A DNA stretch of 64,000 nt, from positions 62,001 through 126,000 of the forward strand of contig CAVQBP010000025.1 in the NCBI GenBank assembly GCA_963710745.1, read 5' to 3'. Shown piece by piece: positions 32,651 to 43,400 of this stretch. The DNA comes from CAVQBP01 sp963710745 (lineage in GTDB: Bacteria; Bacteroidota; Ignavibacteria; Ignavibacteriales; Ignavibacteriaceae). The translations under genes and the position numbers were made by a program. How positions within the stretch are numbered: position 1 is the first letter of the stretch; the number at the start of each line of letters is the position of its first letter. The notes below the pieces were generated by a model. That model did no database searches and had not been told where the DNA came from. It saw nothing but the letters and a program-made list of their open reading frames with translations.

Positions 32651-34945
32651 ATGATTTATACTGAATTGGCGAAAGCTTATAAAAAGAATTATGGTTTTAA
32701 TGTTTTACCTGTGCAAGGTAAAAGACCTACCATAGCCTGGGAGAATTGGCAAATTATTGAACAGAGTGAAAATGATATTGAAGATCTTGGATGGCCTGAA
32801 GGAATAACCGGTATCGGTGGAATTTGCGGAATAAATGATTTAAGGAATTTGGATTTTGATAAAGTTGTAAATGAAAAAATTGTTGAAATGATTTTAAATC
32901 GATTGGGATTAACCAACAAGTATGAATGGATTGTTAGAAGCGGAAGCTTTACGGGTTTTCATATATGGCTGAAGGTAAGGGAAAGTGAAAGATTACACAA
33001 AAGATTGAATGGTCCCAAAAGTGTTTATAGATTAAAATTGAAAGAAGATAGTTTCTGCGATCATATCGAATTGAGATGGAATAAATCTCAAACAATCCTT
33101 CCTTACTCACAGCATGAAAGTGGAAAGAAATATTCGTTTCTTTATAATGATCCAATAAAACCTCCAATAGAAGTTGAACCGAATGTATTGTTGGAATGTA
33201 TGGAAGAGTTCTGTGACTTAGAAAAAGAAAAGGAAATACTCGCAATTGGAAAAAGAACATTTGAACCGGCGGGATTCGATACTGAGAAGTTGGAAAGTGC
33301 AATTGAATATCTAACAATAAATCTCCCGGGTAACTGCTACGAAGATTGGTACAGAATAGGTTTTGGACTTGTGACAATTGGAGAAGAAGGGCGGAAATAT
33401 TTTTTGAAGTTAAGTTTAAGTAATCCGCATTATCATGATTCGGAATTTGAAATAAATAAAAAGTTTGATGATCTAAGAAATAGGTTTGATGGAAGGATTA
33501 CACTCGGTAGTGTTTATCATACTGCAGAGAAATATGGATGGAAAAAACCATTTGTTAAATTCTGGTATATCGAAAATGATAAAACAAAGATTTCAAAACA
33601 GAACTTCAAAAGATTTCTTGAAGAAAACGGATTCTGTAAGCTGCAGCTTGAACGTGGATATATACTTCTTAAAGTAAGCCGGAATATTATACGTGAAGTC
33701 GAGATATTTAATATTAAAGATTTTGTAATTGAATATCTAAAGAGAATGGATAATGAAAATTTCAAGGAATCTACGAAGTTAAAAGTTATAGATGCAGTAA
33801 TTAAGGGTGCGCCACAGCATTTTGTAAATACTTATCTTGAATTCCTTGAAACAAGGAAACCTGAATTTTTACGCGATACAAGAGATAAGGGATTTTTATT
33901 TTTTGCCAACTGTTTTGTAGAAGTTAAAAAAGATAAGATAGAGGTAAAGAGATATGAAGACCTGGAAGGATTTATCTGGGATAGACATGTAATTCCACAA
34001 AGATTTTATATTGAAGAAAAAGAATCGGAATTCGAGGTATTTGTTAGAAATATCTGCATAAATGATGAACAAAGAATTTTATCTATAAGAAGTGCAATCG
34101 GATACTTGCTGCATAATTACAAGGACTCCACAAATGCCAAGGCAATAATATTTCTCGATGAAAAACTTAGCGATGGAGCTTACGGAAGAAGCGGCAAGGG
34201 ATTAGTCGCTCAAGCTATTGGGAAACTAAGAAAGACATTGAGACTAGATGGAAGGAATTTCAATTTTTCAAAGAGCTTTAGTTTTCAATCAGTCAACTTA
34301 GATACCGCAATAATTGAATTTAATGATGTGACCAAAAAATTCAATTTTGATAAACTGTTTTCAATAATTACTGATGATATAACCGTTGAGAAAAAAAATC
34401 AAAATGAAATGATAATACCATTTCATCAATCGCCAAAGATTATTATTTCCACTAACTACACTATCCCGGGTTCTGATGATTCTACTTTAGACCGGCAGTT
34501 TGTCATTGAATTTTCGGACCACTACAATAAATCTCACCGACCTATAGATGAATTTGGACATAGATTCTTTGATGAATGGAGCAGTGAAGAATGGAATAAT
34601 TTTTATAATTATATGATTGGATGTATGCAGTTGTATTTGAATAGAGGATTATTCGAATGTGAGCATGTAAATCTGGAGAAGAAAAAAATGATAGATTCCA
34701 CTAGTGAGGAATTTGTGGAATATTTTGAATCAGTTGAAATAGGAAAGGAATTTTTGAAGAAAGATTTGTTTGAAACTTTCAAGAAAGATTATGAAGAATA
34801 TTCGGATATGGAAATGCGCAGGTTTACAAAGTGGCTGAAAGACTCTGCAAAGATAAAGGGAATAGGAGTGAATGAGAGAAAGTCAGGTAGTGAAAGATAT
34901 ATTCGATTAGGTGAGAAGGAATTGGACGCAACGCTTTTTAATTAG
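32651..34945 (+). CDS. primase-polymerase / superfamily 3-type helicase fusion
   Basis: 764 residues. About 1-190 is a prim-pol domain: NVLPVQGKRPTIAWENWQ, then GICGINDLRNLDFDK (acidic catalytic pattern), VRSGSFTGFHIWLKV (His). About 215-290 is a PriCT-like helical domain (CYEDWYRIGFGLVTIGEEGR). The rest is helicase: Walker A GRSGKG at 512-517, acidic IIEFND near 555, and a sensor ISTNYTIPGSDDSTLDRQF. Such proteins start replication of small elements at a nearby origin. The 3' coding end and the following 220 bases hold GGAC repeats. Its last ~165 residues are duplicated in the relic at 44611-45107. Confidence 0.85.
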   Translation: MIYTELAKAYKKNYGFNVLPVQGKRPTIAWENWQIIEQSENDIEDLGWPEGITGIGGICGINDLRNLDFDKVVNEKIVEMILNRLGLTNKYEWIVRSGSFTGFHIWLKVRESERLHKRLNGPKSVYRLKLKEDSFCDHIELRWNKSQTILPYSQHESGKKYSFLYNDPIKPPIEVEPNVLLECMEEFCDLEKEKEILAIGKRTFEPAGFDTEKLESAIEYLTINLPGNCYEDWYRIGFGLVTIGEEGRKYFLKLSLSNPHYHDSEFEINKKFDDLRNRFDGRITLGSVYHTAEKYGWKKPFVKFWYIENDKTKISKQNFKRFLEENGFCKLQLERGYILLKVSRNIIREVEIFNIKDFVIEYLKRMDNENFKESTKLKVIDAVIKGAPQHFVNTYLEFLETRKPEFLRDTRDKGFLFFANCFVEVKKDKIEVKRYEDLEGFIWDRHVIPQRFYIEEKESEFEVFVRNICINDEQRILSIRSAIGYLLHNYKDSTNAKAIIFLDEKLSDGAYGRSGKGLVAQAIGKLRKTLRLDGRNFNFSKSFSFQSVNLDTAIIEFNDVTKKFNFDKLFSIITDDITVEKKNQNEMIIPFHQSPKIIISTNYTIPGSDDSTLDRQFVIEFSDHYNKSHRPIDEFGHRFFDEWSSEEWNNFYNYMIGCMQLYLNRGLFECEHVNLEKKKMIDSTSEEFVEYFESVEIGKEFLKKDLFETFKKDYEEYSDMEMRRFTKWLKDSAKIKGIGVNERKSGSERYIRLGEKELDATLFN

Positions 34946-34967
34946 GCTGACAAATGTAATTTGAAGC

Positions 34968-35160
34968 GTCCACTACGTCCAAATTAGGGGAATTGTTGGA
35001 ATTCAATTTATAGTCAAACTTTTTATTAGACGCAACCTGGACGCAGAGTGTGTCAAATTGGACGTAAGGTGGACAGTATTTGGTCGCAAATAAAAATGGA
35101 AAAGATTCGAATTTGATTCATTTTGTAAGAAAATAAGGATTTGGACGTAGTGGACGTAGT
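34968..35160. repeat. GGAC repeat array after the primase gene (candidate origin iterons)
   Basis: Inverted pair GTCCACTACGTCC (34968-34980); AGAC and GGAC at 35028 and 35039; GGACGTAAGGTGGAC (35060-35074); perfect direct repeat GGACGTAGT twice (35143-35160). The 9-bp unit is GGACGTAGT; spacing is 9 or 11 bases. GGACGC also occurs at 34924 in the primase 3' end. The homologous relic array at 45131-45385 has the same layout with another unit. Confidence 0.7.
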
Positions 35161-35165
35161 TTTTT

Positions 35166-36048
35166 TAATTTTCAGGTGAAAATTTTAGGGGGTGCGCCCA
35201 AATAGGCAAACGCAAAGAATTGTAAATCCACTCAATTCAAATATCCAATAGAACTAGGTTCAGCTACGATTGATTTCATAAATAAGTTGGGTAAAAATTT
35301 TTTGAGAACTGAATGTTTGTAATATAATTGTAAGTATTGATAAAAGATTATTACCGCAGGTAGATCAACCTTAATCCTAAGAATAGATTAAAGTAAGAAT
35401 GGACGAAGGGAATTAGAGTATTAGGTGAGAGGTGGATGATGATAAATAGGCAAAAGGCAGTAAAGCAGTAGGCAAAAAAAATATTTTTATTTGTTACATC
35501 CGGAAAGGATATATATAGGTATTGAGTAATTTTTTCATACTATTTTACTTACATCTTAGAAATTAATCTAGAAGTTTATATTAAATTAGTTTAATTATAT
35601 GAATTATAAAGGAACAATTCTTGATAAAAATATATTAAATTCTCAAATGCTTTGTAATAAATATTGACAATACTATTTTTTTTATTTACAATTGTAACAA
35701 ACATAAAATCTACTAAGCGGGAATTATGCTCATCTAATAAAATTTTAAGATAGTGGTTTAAAATAATCCAAAAATTATTTAGGGGTAATTATGTCAACCA
35801 CAATATTATGTTCACCTTCTTATGATTTTACTATTCATCTCTATTGTAAACATCATATTATAAAAAATCAGTATCAAAACTCTTTTTCATCTTACTTTTT
35901 ACACAGCAAGGAAAATATATAAAAATTTACACTTCAGAAGGAGAAATAATATTCATTTGTGCAATTTATAATAGCTTATGTATTTATCAATTAACTGAAG
36001 TATTCTAACAAAAAAATATCAATTAATCTAATTATAAGAGGTTCTGAT
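35166..36048. other. AT-rich intergenic region
   Basis: About 880 bases. No gene or recognised repeat apart from TTTTCAGGTGAAAA (about 35171-35184), which also follows the relic array as TTTTCAGATGAAAA (about 45354-45367). A promoter for the secreted gene at 36049 should be in its right part. Confidence 0.4.
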
Positions 36049-37383
36049 ATGAAACTTCTACAATTTTATTTACTATTATTTTCTCTATTAATACTAAACA
36101 ATTACATGCTTAATGCTCAATGGGAAGAAACTAATGGTCCTCCATATATAGAAATAACATCTTCCTTAGCTACAATTATTACCGATTCCGGGGATACAAA
36201 TCTCTATTCAGGTACTTATGTAGGTGGGGTATTTCTTTCAACTAATTCTGGAGATAGTTGGAAAAATAGTGTTGGAAATTGGGATAATAACAATGGAGGA
36301 TTTACTAAGAAAAATATAACAGCTCTTTTACCAATTAAAGATGATGAAGGCAATCTATATCTATTTGCTGGTACTAAAGGAGATGGTATCTTCCTATCAG
36401 TAAATAACGACACAAATTGGTTAGCAGTTAATACCGGCCTTATGAATACTTACGTTTATGATATTATATCCATCGATACATTCCTTTTTGCAGTTGCTGA
36501 CACAGCTGAACTTTCAGCCTCTGGAGGAGTTTTTCGTTCATCAAATAAAGGAGCTAGTTGGATAGGAACTAATAATGGTTTGACAGAAACTTCAGCTACA
36601 TCACTTGCTGTTTATAAAGATAAAACAGGAACTGTTAATCTTTTTGCCGGTACTTGGAATGGAGGTGTTTATCATTCTACTGACTATGGGGAAAATTGGA
36701 TTAAATATGATAATGAATTAACTAACTATTCTATTTCAGATATTGTTGTAATGGATACCATTCTATTTGTAGCTGCTAATTCTACAGTATTTCGTTCTAT
36801 TAATAATGGTGTTAGTTGGATATTCGCAAATAGCAACCTGCCATCATCAGTTAGTTTTTTAGCAGTTAATGATACAATCATCTATGTTCTGGCTGGACGG
36901 GAAATTTATTATTCGTTAGATAGGGGATTAGAATGGTACGACGGCGGATACGTTGATCACGATATAAAATGTATGAAAGTTGGAGGGAAGTACCTTTTTC
37001 TTGGTATCGATGCACCATTTGGTATTTCAAACTCTGTATGGAGACGTCCCCTTTCGGAAATAAATAAGCCAATGGCTATTAAATATGAACCAGAATTTCC
37101 TTATAACTTTAAACTTTATCAGAATTATCCAAATCCTTTCAATCCAAGAACTACTATTAGCTGGGAATGGGGAATCGGCAGTAATATCCAGATTAAGATT
37201 TTTGATTTTCTTGGTAGAGAAGTTAAAACTTTGGTGAACCAATATTATTCCCCAGGGTACCACAGCATAACGTTTAATGCCAGAGATTTATCAAGCGGAG
37301 TTTATTTCTATTGTATTGGAGTAAAATCAGAAGGGAATATCAATATATTTACGAAAACAAGAAAACTACTATTATTAAAATAA
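36049..37383 (+). CDS. secreted beta-propeller protein with T9SS sorting domain
   Basis: 444 residues with a signal peptide (1-25, ending LNAQ). At least five sortilin/BNR/YCF48-like blades are visible by their Asp-box: TNSGDSWKN, NNDTNWLA, SNKGASWIG, TDYGENWIK, NNGVSWIF, LDRGLEWYD. The end from about 350 is a T9SS sorting domain (KLYQNYPNPFNPRTTISWEW ... SGVYFYCIGVKS ... KLLLLK). Likely a surface or released binding protein. AGAGG ribosome-binding site upstream. Followed after 46 bases by the large C25 protease, so they may be co-expressed. Confidence 0.8.
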   Translation: MKLLQFYLLLFSLLILNNYMLNAQWEETNGPPYIEITSSLATIITDSGDTNLYSGTYVGGVFLSTNSGDSWKNSVGNWDNNNGGFTKKNITALLPIKDDEGNLYLFAGTKGDGIFLSVNNDTNWLAVNTGLMNTYVYDIISIDTFLFAVADTAELSASGGVFRSSNKGASWIGTNNGLTETSATSLAVYKDKTGTVNLFAGTWNGGVYHSTDYGENWIKYDNELTNYSISDIVVMDTILFVAANSTVFRSINNGVSWIFANSNLPSSVSFLAVNDTIIYVLAGREIYYSLDRGLEWYDGGYVDHDIKCMKVGGKYLFLGIDAPFGISNSVWRRPLSEINKPMAIKYEPEFPYNFKLYQNYPNPFNPRTTISWEWGIGSNIQIKIFDFLGREVKTLVNQYYSPGYHSITFNARDLSSGVYFYCIGVKSEGNINIFTKTRKLLLLK

Positions 37384-37429
37384 AGATAACCTTTTAAATT
37401 ACTATCCATTAAAAATAAGGGAGAATATC

Positions 37430-40400
37430 ATGAGTATGTATAAAAATAAAAATTTTTTTATAATCATATTTATCATCTTGATATTTTTGAATATTGATGT
37501 TTTGGGTCAGCCTTCAAAAACGGTTCAATTTTTGACGAATGATTTATCTTTTTCAAAAGAGAAAGGTTATGATATAATAAAATTAAATGGAGCTAATTAT
37601 CATAAGGAAAAAGTAGGTGCCCCAGATTTACCCTGTCAGATATATAATTTTGTTATCCCTGTGAATATGACTTTCGATAAAATAAAAATTCAACAAAAGA
37701 AATATGAAAAAATCCCAGGCAATTTTTATATTATTCCGGTTCCATCCGAAACAAAAGTAGGCACCTATGATAACAGCGATACCACTTTTTATAAAAGGGA
37801 TTTGGCCATTTATAGTTTAACCAATTATCCTGATAGTATTATAGAATTCCTAGGTTGTGGTTATAGTTTTGGTTATCACATTTTATCTGTAAAATTAAAT
37901 CCAATTCTATACAATCCTAAACTGGGAGAGGTTTCACTATTAACTGACTTAACCTTTTCGGTTGAGCTGAAAAGTTCTGATGATTTATCCCTTAAAGTAA
38001 AAAGGCGGAGTGAAGAAAGCCAAAAAAGAGTAGAGAATTTTATTAAATCATTAGTAAATAATCCGGACGAAGTAGATATCATTAATCTAAACAGTTCATT
38101 AAAGAAATCTGGCTTAGAAACAAACCCCCAAACAATACCAACACGTCCTTTAAAAATAGAAGAGTTTCCACATATAGAAGGAAATCCAGTAGATTATCTG
38201 ATTGTTACGAGTGGTGAATTTGAAAATGATTTTCAACCATTTGCAGATTGGGAAATAGAAAAAGGGATTGTTACAACAATAAGAACAACTTCATGGATTA
38301 GAAATAATTATCCTGGTTGTGATTTACAAGAGCAAATAAGAAATTTTATTAAAGATGCTGTTAATAATTGGGGAGTTATATGGGTTCTTTTAGGTGGAGA
38401 TACTGAAATTATACCGGTACGAAATGTTTCTTCTACAAGTGAGACTGATTATTCATACCCTTCCTCGCCAGGTAAAATCTATAATCATCCAACCGATTTG
38501 TACTATTCAAGTCTTGAAGGAAACTGGAATTCAGATGGAAATGCAATGTTCGGTGAGAGTTCTAGTGATTTTTATCCTGATATATTTTTGGGGAGAGCAC
38601 CAATCAACAAAATAGAGGATGTAAATACTTTTATTAATAAAATAAATACATATGAAAAAAATCCTCCTCTAAGTAATTATTTAAATAGAATACTTATGTT
38701 GGCTGGTTCGTTATGGGGGCCAACAGATGGTGTAATGTGTAAAGATAAAGAAGATTTTCAAATACAACCCTGGTATTCTGGCTGCTTTTTAAATGGCGAT
38801 GAATATGAATTATACGCACCCATATCAGGTTCTGGATGGAGTGGCGATAACGAGTTGACATTAGAAAATACAATTCCTCAATTGAATAATGGCTATCACT
38901 TCGTTAACCATATGGATCATAGTGATCCTTATTCAATGGGAACCGGATCAAAAAATGGTGGAGGTTTCTTGCGCAATGCGCATATAGAGGCATTGAACAA
39001 TGGACCAAATTATTCAATTGTATGGACTTATGGTTGTTCACCCAATGCATTTGATTATGCATCAATATCTGAATCATTTATGAATAATCCTAATGGAGGT
39101 GCTATTTGTTTTATCGGAAATACTCGATCTGGACATGCAAATCAGGAAGCTCAAGATTATCAATTTTTTAATACACTATTCCAGCCTAATACCTATCATA
39201 TTGGACAGGCTCTTGTTTCTACACAAAATCCGGCAAACTATACTACTTATCATACATATATAATGAATCTTCTAGGAGATCCTGAATTGCCAGTTTGGAC
39301 AGCAACACCTCAAAATCTTATTGTATCCCATCCTTCTTCAGTTAATATTGGTGAAAATAATTTTACAGTAACAGTTGCTAATATACCTTCTGGACAGAAT
39401 GCAATTGTTTGTTTAAAAAAGGGAACGGAAGATTATGCATTTGGAGAAACGAATGCAGGTAATATAACTTTTAATTTTACACCTGATACTCCTGGTGATT
39501 TGCAAATTACTATTACTACTCATAATCGCATTCCTTATGAAGCAACAATTCCGGTAATACAAACAAGCTCACCTCATTTATATGTTGAAAGTTATACAAT
39601 TGATGATGATCAATCCGGTGAGAGATGGGGTAATAGGGATGGTAATATAGATGCAGGTGAAACAATAGAACTCCCAATTACATTAAGAAATAGTAGTACA
39701 ACTTCATTAACAAATGTTGTTGCTACCCTTTCTGCATATATAAAACGTACTTCTGATCCAAGTCCCTATATTACAATTACTGATGGTTCAGAAAATTTTG
39801 GAAATATATCTGCTAATAGTTCAAAAACTTGCGCAGATGATTTTGGATTCACAGTTTCAACAGATTGTCCTAAAGAAGAAATTGTAAAATTTGTTCTTAA
39901 TATTTCGGGTGATGGTGGTTATAACGAAGTAGATACTTTTTATTTACAAATTGATGCTCCAAAAATCCAGCAGGTACATAATAAAACAGAACCGGAAAAC
40001 TTACAACCAGATAGTACAGTTAGCTTATCTATTGAACTTGCCAATTATGGTGCTAGCGTCGCTTCGGGAATAACAGCAACTCTTTCTTCAAATTCACCTT
40101 ACATTATTTCAATAACTGGAAATCCTCAATCGTATCAAGATATTGACCCAAATAGTAGTACAGAGGCTTCATTTGGTTTTACGATAAGTTCAAGTTATTC
40201 AGTGGGAGATGAGGAAAATTTATATTTCGCTTTAACTATTCAAGATGCACATAGTAAGGAATGGATAGAAACATTTAATCTAAAAAAACCAAATACTCCA
40301 AACTCCACAAGCTTTACTGGACATGAAACTTCCATTGATATAAGATGGACACCAAATTCTGATTCTGATCTAAAAGGTTATAATGTTTATCGCAGTAGTG

Positions 40401-43400
40401 GTTTAGATGGGACGTATCAAAAGATAAATAATCGATTGATTGAGGGCACTTCATATTTTAACGATATGGATCTGGAAAAAGAAACAATTTATTACTATAA
40501 AGTATCAGCAGTAGATGAAGATGCAAATGAAAGTGGTTTAACATCTGCAATAGAAACATGGACAACAATTGCAAATTTAAGTGGCTGGCCTATAAAGGGA
40601 AATGAGGGAAATTTTGTATTTGCCTCATCTACCTTATTCGATGTAGATAACGATGGTGCAATGGAGATATTTACAGCGGATGCTTCAGGGAAAATATATG
40701 CATTTGATCAACAGAGTACTACAGTAAGAGAATTATTTGATATTGATAATAATCCAACTACAATAAGTGGTTTTGCTTATGAAAGTAATGTAGAATTTTG
40801 GAGTTCGCCAGCAATAAGCGATTTGGACGGCGATGGTATTTATGAACTAGTTATTGCCGGAAGATATAGTAATAATACCCTTTATTGTTGGCATATAAAT
40901 GATGCTAATGGTGATGGTAGACCTGATCTATACTGGACTGTTGATTTAGGAGATGCGTGTTTAGGTTCACCAGCTATAGGGGATATTGATCATACTGGAC
41001 ATAAAGAAATAGTTATTATTTCTCACAATGGAGAGGTTCATATTGTAAAAGATGATGGTTCTTTTTGGGGAGGTTCAGATCCATGGAAAACGACGGCAGG
41101 TTCAACTGTTGAGGCGTATTGTACACCTGCATTAGTAGATTTAGATAATGACGGGGATCTTGAAATAATTTTTGGGGGAAAAGACGGTAAGATGTATGTC
41201 TGTCATCATAATGGGAGTAATTATTCCGCAAATTGGCCATTTAATACCAGTAAAAATAATTTAGGATCTTCACCTGCGGTTGCAGACATTGATGGAGATG
41301 GACAGTATGAAATCATTTTTATTGCGGCAAATGGGTCTGGTTCCGATCCCGTTATTTATGTAAAAGGAGAAAATGGAGAAGATAAAACTGGTTGGAGCAG
41401 TGGTAAATCAATTGAAGCTTTGGGATTCGTAGTACCGACTTCACCAGCAATAGGGAATTTAGATGATGATGATCAATTAGAAATAGTTGTGGGGACAGGA
41501 AATACTGTTTATGCCTGGAATCATGATGGTTCATTTTTATCTACCAGTTGGCCTAAAACAGGATTTGCTGGTACAAGTTCAAGTCCTATGATTGCTGATA
41601 TTGATGATGAAGCGGGACCTGAAATTATAATAGGTTCATCTGATCATAATCTATATGCCTGGCATAAGGATGGTAGCAACGTTAAAGGTTGGCCTTTGAT
41701 AACAGGTAATATGATAGAGGGATCACCAGCAATCGGAGATATTGATGGGGATGGAGATAATGAAGTAACGATTGGTTCTTTTGATAATTACTTTTATGTA
41801 TGGAATACAAAAGGAACCACTAATAAAGATTGGCCGATGTTTCACAATGATGCAGATAATTCAGGATCTTACTATCAAAATTATTTGTTAAATAATGCAG
41901 TTGAAAATAAATCGATAACTTATTCTGCTACTTGTCATAATAATAATCATATTATAGAACGAGGATATTATGGGAAGCTACATTTAGTTTTTTCCAGTGG
42001 AGGGGAAATCTTCTATCGCAGAAGCAGTGATAATGGCAGCAATTGGGAACTAACCAAAAGGATAAGTAGCGGTAATGGTTCAAATGAGCATCCATCCATT
42101 GTAGCTGCTCAATATAACGGTTCTGATATACTTTGTTTAGTTTGGCAATATAAAATTAACAATACGCATTATAAAGTATTTTATTCATTCAGTTCAAATT
42201 CAGGTTCAACCTGGTCCACACCAACAATCTTACCAGGTTGTTCAGATGTTACTATCTCTTTTTACCAAAGCAATTCTTATTATGGCCCAGGCCCAACCCC
42301 AGTAATTGCAAGTTTTATTGAAGCATCAGATGATGAACCAGATTTCTTGCTAGTATATGCTGCTAATGATGGTTTGCATTATCGATATGCTCAGAATTAT
42401 TATAGTTCGTGGTCTGCAGATGCGATTATTCCAGGAGCAACATCGGATCATGTTTGGTATCCTTCGTTATCTACATATAACAGCAGAGATTATTATTCAA
42501 ATTATCATCAGGTTAATTTAATTTATGATCAGCGTTTTAATAATATATATTCTCAAATCTTTAAATACCCAGGATTAAATTGGACAAATCGAGTTCAAAT
42601 TAGTACTTCAGGGAGTACTACTCGTTTTAGTACTACCATGACAATTGATAATTATTATAATACTGATGCAGTTTGGGGTGAACTTTATGGAAGCTACTAT
42701 AGCATAAGATTTCGTAATGGATATCCTAATGGTAGCTGGTCTAGTTGGAATCAACAATGGATTGTTTCAAATGCCCATTGTTATAATCCTTCAATAACTT
42801 ATTATAATGCATCAGGAGTACAATCTTTAGATATTTTATTTTTTACTTCAACACAACAAATTCGTCAAAAAAAATATCATGGAATCGTTGAAATTCCTCC
42901 AGAGCCAAGTACACAAGTTATTGCTTCTTCAGGTATGTTTACCAACCTTACACATGAAAGATTTGATACACCAGTACCAATACAAATATGGACAAATCAA
43001 ACTCAATCACCTTATTCAATATTGTATAATTCAAATTATCTTCCTAAAGAATCACCAAGAATACTTTATGGCGAGATAAGGCGTGCTGTTGAAATAGTTG
43101 ATACCACTAACAATTCTGGTTTAAAAATTGAATTCAATCAGCCTATTATAAAATTAAGTAGTGGTGATAGTGTTATAGCTCCATTTAAAAAATATGATTA
43201 TAAGGCCAAACTTTCACTATCACTTTCAAATATATTTGATTATCTCCAAACGGAATCATTTACTATACCTGAAGACGTTGAATCAATTTCATGTAAAGCT
43301 ATCGTTAAATCTCTTCAACTTGATACCCTTGCAGATGGTACCGTAAATGCAGATAAAAAAACTAATTTCAAAAATATCTCTTTCAATTTATTTGTTAAAG

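Larger units (their letters stand above)
30024..35165 (+). mobile_element. integrative element with tyrosine recombinase and primase-helicase
   Basis: Five plus-strand genes in a row (30024, 30685, 31108, 32198, 32651), of which two are an integrase and a replication primase-helicase, followed by a GGAC repeat array. No capsid, relaxase or conjugation gene is visible. Content resembles small integrative elements or phage satellites of Bacteroidota. The limits are my estimate: gene start on the left, end of the repeat array on the right. A relic of a related element lies at 44160-45385. Confidence 0.6.
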